A DNA stretch of 6,086 bases from MED-G78 sp964343355 (GTDB taxonomy: Bacteria > Pseudomonadota > Gammaproteobacteria > Magnimaribacterales > D2472): assembly GCA_964343355.1 (NCBI GenBank), contig CAYFJC010000055.1, positions 1 to 6,086 of the forward strand, written 5' to 3'. Shown piece after piece: positions 1 through 5,384 of the stretch. The number at the start of each line of letters is the position of its first letter. Position 1 is the first letter of the stretch. The notes beneath the pieces are model-generated. The model worked only from the letters and a program-made list of their open reading frames with translations, had not been told where the DNA came from and did not search any database. The position numbers were made by a program, and so were the translations under genes.

Positions 1-446
1 ATGTGGAGTTATCCCATCAACTTGCTGATAATACCGCTATGCAGCTTGTACTTAACCCTAATCAATTCGATGTCATAGTAGCTAGTAACCTTTTTGGTGA
101 CATTCTTTCTGATATTGCTGCAACCTTATCAGGTTCTATAGGAATGCTGCCTTCTGCATCCTTAAATAGCACTTCTCAAGGTATGTATGAGCCTTGTCAT
201 GGCAGCGCTCCAGATATTGCTGGACAAAATATAGCGAACCCCATTGCAATGATTGCATCATTAGCTATGGCTCTTAAATATTCACTAAATGAAGTGATAC
301 TTGCTGAGCGCATAGACAATGCAATTAAAACATTTATTGCTAATGGTCATAGAACTAAAGATATCAGTACCGATGATAATTCTTTGAATACCAATGAAGT
401 CGCACCTTTAATTATTGAGATATTAAAAAATGACTCAACCAATTAA
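1..446 (+). CDS. leuB: 3-isopropylmalate dehydrogenase, C-terminal part (5' end outside window)
   Basis: LeuB oxidatively decarboxylates 3-isopropylmalate to 2-oxoisocaproate with NAD+ in leucine synthesis, in the cytoplasm. About 147 residues are visible, roughly the last 40% of a usual ~360-residue protein. The reading frame enters from the left edge; the GTG at base 3 is an internal Val codon, because the preceding partial codon plus VELSH continues a conserved stretch. Counting that Val as 1, the dehydrogenase signature NLFGDILSD lies at 29-37 with metal-binding aspartates, followed by the glycine-rich SGSIGMLPSASLN. The NAD-binding segment YEPCHGSAPDIAG is at 62-74; its Asp-Ile after AP is typical of NAD-using LeuB rather than NADP-using isocitrate dehydrogenase. 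NIANPIAMI follows, which supports LeuB over Icd. The last codons overlap the start of asd by 17 bases, so the KNDSTN tail is encoded twice, in two frames. leuC/leuD probably lie upstream, which cannot be seen here. Confidence 0.95.
   Translation, partial: VELSHQLADNTAMQLVLNPNQFDVIVASNLFGDILSDIAATLSGSIGMLPSASLNSTSQGMYEPCHGSAPDIAGQNIANPIAMIASLAMALKYSLNEVILAERIDNAIKTFIANGHRTKDISTDDNSLNTNEVAPLIIEILKNDSTN
430..446 (+). other. leuB/asd 17-base coding overlap
   Basis: The asd ATG (430-432) lies inside leuB, whose TAA is at 444-446, so 17 bases are read in two frames. The motif content of both proteins supports the two frames. The asd start therefore has its ribosome-binding region inside leuB, with only a weak GAGA at 417-420. 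Confidence 0.9.
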
Positions 447-1449
447 TATCGCACTCGTTGGAGCTTCAGGTGTTGTTGGCACTAAGATTATGCAGCTGCT
501 TGAAACGAAAGCTTTTCCTATCAATAACTTTTATCCACTTGGCAGCGCATCAGTTGGCCAGGCAGTTACATTAAATGGAGCCGAATACTCCATTGCCGAT
601 ACTGGTAGTTTTGATGCCAGCTTGGCTGATTTAACTATTTTTTCAGCAGGCTCTAGTGTTGCTGAAACCTATGCAAAAGCTTTTGTAGAGGCTGGTTCTT
701 ATGTGATTGATCTATCTTCACATTTTAGATATGAAGATGATGTGCCTTTAATTATTCCAGAAATAAATGGTAGTTTAGTTGAAGCTCTTGAGGCTCCAGC
801 TCTAATTGCAAATCCAAATTGCTCTACCTCTCAACTGCTTATGGCTTTAAAGCCAATTCATGACGAACTTACAATAGAATTTATTAACATAGCTACTTAT
901 CAAGCAGTTTCAGGTACAGGTAAGGCAGCAGTTGAAGAATTAAATAATCAAACATATTTTTCAGAGTCCAATCATGAGCCTTCGGTTTATCCAAAACCAA
1001 TTGCCTTTAATGCTATTCCTCAATGTGATGTTTTTATGGATAACGCCTTCACTAAAGAAGAAATGAAATTGGTATGGGAAACACATAAAATTTTAGATCC
1101 CAATATAGCGGTCCAGGCTACCTGTGTAAGAGTGCCAGTATTTAATGGGCATTCAGAAGCTGTATTTTTTAAAGTATCAAATCCATCATCAAGAGAAGCA
1201 GTTTTAGAATTGCTCTTAAATGCACCTGGAATTAAAGTCTTGGATAACCCTGACTTACTTGAATATCCAACTCCTGTTGAGCATGCTAACGATACTGAAG
1301 AAGTTTATGTCGGCAGAGTCAGAGTGCAAGAATTAGCTGGGGATACCTGGGTTTCGCTTTGGGTAGTTGCTGACAATGTTTACGGAAAAGGTGCAGCCCT
1401 TAATGCTGTACAAATCGCTCAAACTTTACTTAAAACCAATAAATTCTAA
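430..1449 (+). CDS. asd: Aspartate-semialdehyde dehydrogenase
   Basis: This enzyme reduces aspartyl-4-phosphate to aspartate-4-semialdehyde with NADPH, the branch point to lysine/diaminopimelate, threonine and methionine. The 339-residue length fits the short bacterial form. The N-terminal nucleotide-binding loop GASGVVG is at 11-17. The catalytic cysteine is Cys131 in NPNCSTSQL (128-136), and YQAVSGTGK (157-165) carries the substrate-side Gln158. The C-terminal domain has AFNAIPQCDVF at 192-202, then TCVRVPVFNGHSE at 231-243 with Arg234 and the general-base His241. The NADP-side C-terminal motif is ADNVYGKGAALNAVQIA at 314-330, one residue longer than the usual DNLRKGAA. Retained Cys, Gln, Arg and His separate it from the Usg-1 paralogue, which lacks the catalytic cysteine and often sits at this locus. 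The ATG at 430 gives a family-like N-terminus (MTQPINIALVGASG). Only a weak GAGA (417-420) precedes it, inside leuB. Its stop overlaps the fimV start by one base. Confidence 0.95.
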   Translation: MTQPINIALVGASGVVGTKIMQLLETKAFPINNFYPLGSASVGQAVTLNGAEYSIADTGSFDASLADLTIFSAGSSVAETYAKAFVEAGSYVIDLSSHFRYEDDVPLIIPEINGSLVEALEAPALIANPNCSTSQLLMALKPIHDELTIEFINIATYQAVSGTGKAAVEELNNQTYFSESNHEPSVYPKPIAFNAIPQCDVFMDNAFTKEEMKLVWETHKILDPNIAVQATCVRVPVFNGHSEAVFFKVSNPSSREAVLELLLNAPGIKVLDNPDLLEYPTPVEHANDTEEVYVGRVRVQELAGDTWVSLWVVADNVYGKGAALNAVQIAQTLLKTNKF

Positions 1450-1451
1450 TG
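1447..1451 (+). other. asd/fimV stop-start junction (TAATG)
   Basis: The asd stop TAA (1447-1449) and the fimV start ATG (1449-1451) share one A. No Shine-Dalgarno is seen in the AT-rich bases before it, consistent with ribosomes re-initiating after asd. The fimV signal peptide begins right at this ATG, which supports the start. Confidence 0.88.
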
Positions 1452-2783
1452 AAAAAAATTCTTGCTCTATTCTTAATTTTTAGTATCACCATTCAAGCGG
1501 ATATAGCCTTATCATCGCCTAAAGTAAGCGTAAACGAACAAGGCCAATTTTTAATTCAATTTACAGTTAATTCAGATTCTAAAATTAGAAGTAAGGATAT
1601 TGTATTAAATGAATATCAATCAGATATTCCTTTGGCTGAAGACCTTTTAGCTTTTACCTTGTTTGAAGAAGAGGGTGCCTTTGATAAATTTACCATAGCA
1701 CTTGGTAATAATTATCCGGAAGATTATTTTAGTTTTCAGTTATTAATCAAAAATAAGTTAACAAAGAATGTTTTTATTTTTCTACCGAGTAGATATAAAG
1801 CTTTTACTAGCCAACCAAATTATTCAGCTCCTCAAAAGCCAATTGCCAAAAATAAGCCTTTAGCAGCACCAGAAGCTCTTATTGAAGAAGTTTTAACAGA
1901 TACTCCAAGTGAAATAGCTGCAGAGGTTGAGGTTGAGGAAGTTATTATTGAGAGTTCTGAAATTACAACGATATGGAGCCTAGCTTCGCAAATAGCAAAA
2001 GAAACTGATGCTGATATCTATCAAATTATGTGGGCAATATTCTTAGCTAATGAAACAGCATTTATAGATAACAATATTAATCTTGTAAGAGCTGATATTA
2101 ATTTAGTTGTTCCAAGTAATGATGTCTTATCTAATATTTCGACTCAGCTTGCTAAAGATAGTATTCAAGAAATGAACTCTTCCAGGCAAACGCTCAGAGT
2201 GAGTAAAAATATTAAGTCTCTTTTAACCTTAACTGCTCCAACAGATAATACGCAAATTACACCAACCCCAGTAGCTCCCCAAGAGGCTATAGTTCAAAAG
2301 GATTTACCCCTTCCTGTAAATAAAAATCAAGGGGATTTAAGTCCAGATGATTTTATTCAAAGTAATACAAAAACCATAGAGTTAGGTGTTCAGAATGAAC
2401 CGCTTGAAGCCCTTCAAGAAACATCTAAAGAAGTTTCCAATTCAAGCTCAATAGGTATTATTGATATGCTTTTAGTTAGTCTTGCTGCGCTTTTAGCTGG
2501 ATTTGTTTTAGCTGTGCTTTATATAAGAAAAAACTCTAAGACAATTACTGAAGATGATATCTATGGTTTTGATAATCCTGCTGATGAGGGTGGTATTGAA
2601 GGCTTACCAAAAGGCTTAAGTGTTAAAAATGATACTGATACCCAACAACTAGATCTAGCTTCAACCTATGTTGAAATGGGTAATCTGAGTGATGCAAAGC
2701 AGATACTTCAAGCGCTAGTAAAGTCGACTGATAGTGATTCTGTTAAAGCAGAAGCAGAAGCTTTGCTTTTAAAAACTTTATAA
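1449..2783 (+). CDS. fimV: FimV-like envelope protein, short form (signal peptide, LysM-like, one TM, FimV C-terminal motif)
   Basis: FimV proteins are inner-membrane, peptidoglycan-binding hub proteins that in Pseudomonas support type IV pilus assembly, twitching and polar placement. Residues 1-17 look like a Sec signal peptide (MKK, hydrophobic core, IQA then D). Residues ~18-120 form a beta-rich, FimV_N-like region of weak similarity. A charged and proline-containing linker (120-170) leads to a LysM-like segment at 172-223: ITTIWSLASQIA, then IMWAIFLANETAFIDNNINLVRADINLVVP, which closely follows the FimV pattern of LAN..AFI..NIN.L..G..L.VP. A second low-complexity linker (about 262-332) precedes one hydrophobic span at ~336-358. 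The cytoplasmic tail ends in LDLASTYVEMGNLSDAKQIL (401-420), the conserved FimV C-terminal TPR-like motif. At 444 residues it is about half the size of P. aeruginosa FimV (~900), mainly through a short cytoplasmic part. Position between asd and truA is the standard gammaproteobacterial one. Whether this host makes pili cannot be told from the window. Confidence 0.85.
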   Translation: MKKILALFLIFSITIQADIALSSPKVSVNEQGQFLIQFTVNSDSKIRSKDIVLNEYQSDIPLAEDLLAFTLFEEEGAFDKFTIALGNNYPEDYFSFQLLIKNKLTKNVFIFLPSRYKAFTSQPNYSAPQKPIAKNKPLAAPEALIEEVLTDTPSEIAAEVEVEEVIIESSEITTIWSLASQIAKETDADIYQIMWAIFLANETAFIDNNINLVRADINLVVPSNDVLSNISTQLAKDSIQEMNSSRQTLRVSKNIKSLLTLTAPTDNTQITPTPVAPQEAIVQKDLPLPVNKNQGDLSPDDFIQSNTKTIELGVQNEPLEALQETSKEVSNSSSIGIIDMLLVSLAALLAGFVLAVLYIRKNSKTITEDDIYGFDNPADEGGIEGLPKGLSVKNDTDTQQLDLASTYVEMGNLSDAKQILQALVKSTDSDSVKAEAEALLLKTL

Positions 2784-2785
2784 AA

Positions 2786-3571
2786 GTGAGGTTAGCTTGC
2801 ACGATAGAGTACAAGGGAACTTCGTATCATGGTTTTCAAAATCAAATTGATTTGCCAACAGTTCAAGGCAGCATAGAGAAGGCTTTAGAAGCAGTTTCAG
2901 CTCAGGCTGATTCATTTAATTATGCCGGAAGAACAGATGCAGGAGTCCATGCATTATCCCAAGTATTTGATTTTCAAACATCAGTTCAAAGAAGCGCAGA
3001 GGATTGGCTAAAAGGTTTAAATGCTAATCTACCCAGAACAATATCGATAAAAACAATTACCGAAGTAGCTGATGATTTTCATTCTAGATATTCTGCTAAA
3101 GAGCGATTTTATTCTTATGTTATTTATAACAGTAAGAGCAAGCCAATTTTTTTTGATGATTTCGTCTATTGGGATAATAATTCTTTAGATCTTGAAAAAA
3201 TGACTAGTTCAGCCCAGGCCTTATTAGGCAAACATGACTTTTCATCATTTAGAAGTTCAAGCTGCGGATCTAATAATCCAGTTAAAGAAATTAAAAGCAT
3301 AGCTTTAATTCAAGAAGGTCCTTTTCTTATTCTAAATATTTCAGCAACTGCTTTTTTACATAACATGGTTAGAATTATCGCAGGTACGCTACTGGGGATT
3401 TCTAAAGGTGATCTTGATATAACAATTCCAGAACTCTTGGAAGCAAGAGACAGAACTTTAGCTGGAAAGACTCTGACTGCAAAAGGTTTATTTTTTCTTG
3501 GACCACGTTATGATGCAGAAGTACCAATTAATAGCCCATTTAAAGATATTATTTCAAGATTTGATATATGA
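2786..3571 (+). CDS. truA: tRNA pseudouridine(38-40) synthase TruA
   Basis: TruA converts uridines 38, 39 and 40 of the tRNA anticodon arm to pseudouridine. The product has 261 residues, normal for the family (~250-270). The N-terminus RLACTIEYKGTSYHGFQNQ matches the family opening (EYDG..F.G.Q.Q), and TVQGSIEKAL follows. The catalytic aspartate is Asp51 in AGRTDAGVHA (47-56). ERFYSYVIYN (106-115) holds the active-site tyrosine region. KHDFSSFRSS lies at 149-158, AFLHNMVRIIAGTLLGI at 189-205 with conserved Arg196, and AGKTLTAKGLFFLGPRY near the C-terminus (226-242). Translation starts at GTG (2786): an in-frame stop at 2744-2746 and no ATG, GTG or TTG in between leave no earlier start, and GTG places the first residues exactly at the family N-terminus. 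It begins 2 bases after the fimV stop with no clear Shine-Dalgarno, so it probably depends on ribosomes finishing fimV. An uninterrupted run of eight T at 3147-3154 lies inside the gene without breaking frame. Confidence 0.95.
   Translation: MRLACTIEYKGTSYHGFQNQIDLPTVQGSIEKALEAVSAQADSFNYAGRTDAGVHALSQVFDFQTSVQRSAEDWLKGLNANLPRTISIKTITEVADDFHSRYSAKERFYSYVIYNSKSKPIFFDDFVYWDNNSLDLEKMTSSAQALLGKHDFSSFRSSSCGSNNPVKEIKSIALIQEGPFLILNISATAFLHNMVRIIAGTLLGISKGDLDITIPELLEARDRTLAGKTLTAKGLFFLGPRYDAEVPINSPFKDIISRFDI
3568..3571 (+). other. truA/trpF stop-start overlap (ATGA)
   Basis: The trpF ATG and the truA TGA overlap in ATGA. The upstream bases (TTTCAAGATTTGATAT) show no good Shine-Dalgarno, so trpF is probably translated by re-initiation. 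The KICGI motif starts at residue 7, as expected for TrpF, supporting this ATG. Confidence 0.9.
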
Positions 3572-4185
3572 GTGATGTAAATATAAAAATTTGTGGTATT
3601 TCTGAACTTGAAACGCTTCATACACTGCTTAAACTCGAGATAAATTATAGCGGCTTTATTTTTTATGATAAAAGCATTCGCAATGTTAGCTCGAATTTTC
3701 TAGAGCAGCTTGAAGGTATTGATTTTGGTGCCACAAGACCTGTTTGTGTATTTGTAAATCCAAGTGAAGAAGAGGTTTATAGAGCTATATCTTTTTTTGA
3801 TAACCCTATTTTGCAATTCCATGGAGATGAAACTTGTGAGTTTTGTGAATCCTTTGGTTTAGATTATTGGAAGACTATTCATATGCAATCCAAAGATTCA
3901 TTAACTCATATTAATAATTACTCTTCAGCCGATGCATTTTTATTAGAAACTTTTAAAGAAGGAGTGATTGGAGGAACAGGTGAGACCTTTGATTGGAGTT
4001 ATATTAGTAATGAAGTAATTGAAAATGCCAATATTGTGCTTTCAGGTGGTATTAATCTTGAAAACATCGATAATGCAATAGTTGTTAAGCCTTGGTGTCT
4101 TGATATAAATTCAGGTGTAGAGTCAAAGCCTGGTATTAAAGACGTAGTATTGATCCATAATATGGTTAAAAAAATTAAATCATGA
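3568..4185 (+). CDS. trpF: Phosphoribosylanthranilate isomerase
   Basis: TrpF performs the Amadori rearrangement of N-(5'-phosphoribosyl)anthranilate to CdRP in tryptophan synthesis. The 205-residue protein shows the (beta/alpha)8 family motifs in order: KICGI at 7-11 with general-base Cys9; SGFIFYDKSIRNVS at 28-41 with substrate-binding Arg38; VCVFVNPS at 59-66; LQFHGDE at 82-88; LLETFKEGVIGGTGETFDWS at 125-144; VLSGGIN at 157-163; LDINSGVESKPGIKD at 178-192 for phosphate binding and the C-terminal helix. By alignment from memory to Thermotoga maritima TrpF (Cys7 base, Asp126 acid in LLDT), the general acid here is Glu127 (codon 3946-3948) rather than Asp, with a one-residue longer loop to the GG motif. 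This is conservative, and all other motifs are intact, so it is probably active. The start ATG overlaps the truA stop (ATGA) and no Shine-Dalgarno is evident, suggesting translational coupling. It is a stand-alone TrpF, not fused to TrpC as in enterics. Confidence 0.94.
   Translation: MSDVNIKICGISELETLHTLLKLEINYSGFIFYDKSIRNVSSNFLEQLEGIDFGATRPVCVFVNPSEEEVYRAISFFDNPILQFHGDETCEFCESFGLDYWKTIHMQSKDSLTHINNYSSADAFLLETFKEGVIGGTGETFDWSYISNEVIENANIVLSGGINLENIDNAIVVKPWCLDINSGVESKPGIKDVVLIHNMVKKIKS
4182..4185 (+). other. trpF/trpB stop-start overlap (ATGA)
   Basis: The trpB ATG and the trpF TGA overlap in ATGA. The preceding stretch is almost all A and T with no purine-rich ribosome-binding site. This suggests translational coupling of trpB to trpF. 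Confidence 0.9.
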
Positions 4186-5384
4186 GTAATAAAGATAATC
4201 TTCCAGACGTTAACGGATTCTTTGGTGAGTATGGTGGCAAGTTTGTTCCAGAAACTCTTATGTTTGCACTTGATGAGCTCGAAACCACTTACAATAATTT
4301 AAAAGACGATCCTGCTTTTATAAAAGAATTCTATAAAGACTTATCTGATTTTGTTGGAAGACCCTCACCCCTATATTTTGCTAAAAGACTTACTGAGCTC
4401 TATGGTTCTGGAAAAGTATGGCTTAAAAGAGAAGATCTTAATCACACAGGTGCGCATAAAATAAATAATACAGTTGGCCAAATTCTGCTTGCCAAACACA
4501 TGGGTAAGAAAAGAATCATTGCAGAAACTGGAGCCGGTCAGCATGGAGTTGCTACAGCAACTGTTGCTGCAAGACTAGGCCTTGAATGTCATATTTATAT
4601 GGGTGCAGAGGATGTCAAAAGGCAATCCCTCAATGTTTATAGAATAAAATTGCTTGGTGCCCATGTGCATCCTGTGGATTCAGGTTCAGCAACGTTAAAA
4701 GATGCGCTTAATGAAGCGCTAAGAGATTGGGTAACCAATGTAGATGATACTTATTATATTATTGGAAGTGTTACTGGGCCACATCCTTATCCTATGATTG
4801 TAAGAGATTTTAATTCTGTAGTTGGCCAAGAACTTATTACTCAATCACATGAACTATTTAATAAATTACCCGATGCAGTTGTTGCATGTGTGGGTGGTGG
4901 TTCAAATGCCATGGGAGCTTTTTATCCTTTTATAAAAGAAGAAGGCGTTAGACTTATTGGGGTTGAAGCTGGTGGAAAGGGTGTTGAAACTGGTGAACAT
5001 GCAGCACCACTTAATGATGGAACCCCTGGAGTTTTACATGGTGCTAGAAGTTATCTTATGCAGGATGAGGCCGGCCAGGTAAAAGATACAAAATCTGTTT
5101 CAGCTGGCTTGGATTATCCTGGAGTAGGGCCAGAGCATTCTTATTTAAAAGATATAGGCAGAGCAGAGTATGTTGCCGTAAGTGACGATGAAGCTTTAAA
5201 AGCCTTTCATGAGGTTACTGAGCTTGAAGGTATCATGCCTGCGCTAGAAACAGCGCATGCCTTTGCATACCTGCCAACTCTTATGCAAGAATTTGGCCCT
5301 GAAGCCAATGTTGTAGTCAATGTATCAGGCAGAGGCGATAAAGATATTAATACAGTTGCAGAAATTGATGGTATTAAATTTTGA
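4182..5384 (+). CDS. trpB: Tryptophan synthase beta subunit
   Basis: TrpB is the PLP enzyme that condenses indole with serine to give tryptophan, working as an alpha2-beta2 complex with TrpA and receiving indole by an internal tunnel. The 400-residue length is typical of the standard TrpB1 class. FFGEYGGKFVPETL is at 13-26. The PLP-binding lysine is Lys93 in LNHTGAHKINN (86-96). AETGAGQHGVA (114-124) carries Glu115, the counterpart of Salmonella Glu109. GSVTGPHPYP (195-204), the PLP-phosphate loop GGGSNAMG (238-245), VEAGGKG (261-267), LDYPGVGPEHSYLKD (310-324) and VSGRGDKD (381-388) with the PLP-ring serine Ser382 are all present. No key residue is missing. The start ATG shares ATGA with the trpF stop and has only an A/T-rich stretch upstream. 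Its TGA stop overlaps the TTG start of trpA, the usual arrangement for equimolar synthesis of the two subunits. Confidence 0.98.
   Translation: MSNKDNLPDVNGFFGEYGGKFVPETLMFALDELETTYNNLKDDPAFIKEFYKDLSDFVGRPSPLYFAKRLTELYGSGKVWLKREDLNHTGAHKINNTVGQILLAKHMGKKRIIAETGAGQHGVATATVAARLGLECHIYMGAEDVKRQSLNVYRIKLLGAHVHPVDSGSATLKDALNEALRDWVTNVDDTYYIIGSVTGPHPYPMIVRDFNSVVGQELITQSHELFNKLPDAVVACVGGGSNAMGAFYPFIKEEGVRLIGVEAGGKGVETGEHAAPLNDGTPGVLHGARSYLMQDEAGQVKDTKSVSAGLDYPGVGPEHSYLKDIGRAEYVAVSDDEALKAFHEVTELEGIMPALETAHAFAYLPTLMQEFGPEANVVVNVSGRGDKDINTVAEIDGIKF
5381..5384 (+). other. trpB/trpA stop-start overlap (TTGA) with rare TTG start
   Basis: The trpA TTG (5381-5383) overlaps the trpB TGA (5382-5384). An in-frame TAA at 5375-5377 leaves almost no alternative start. 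The TTG codon is a weak initiator, so trpA translation probably relies on ribosomes terminating on trpB, which would tie the two subunits together in amount. Confidence 0.85.

Noticed and set aside
3..446. GTG at base 3 as the true start of a short protein
   Set aside because: The conserved LeuB sequence continues through this codon to the left edge, and a protein starting here would lack the N-terminal half of the fold. It is a truncated gene, not a short one.
1921..1945. Short GAGGTT repeat coding for EVEVEEV in fimV
   Set aside because: Only two to three units in an acidic linker; low-complexity sequence is normal for FimV linkers and does not suggest a mobile or regulatory repeat.
3147..3154. 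Run of eight T in truA as a possible slippage or frameshift site
   Set aside because: The frame continues intact through it with conserved motifs on both sides. Such runs are expected in AT-rich coding DNA and no alternative product is evident.
3540..3600. Possible trp leader peptide or attenuator before trpF
   Set aside because: truA coding sequence runs into trpF with a 4-base overlap. I see no short Trp-rich frame and no GC-rich hairpin followed by a T run.
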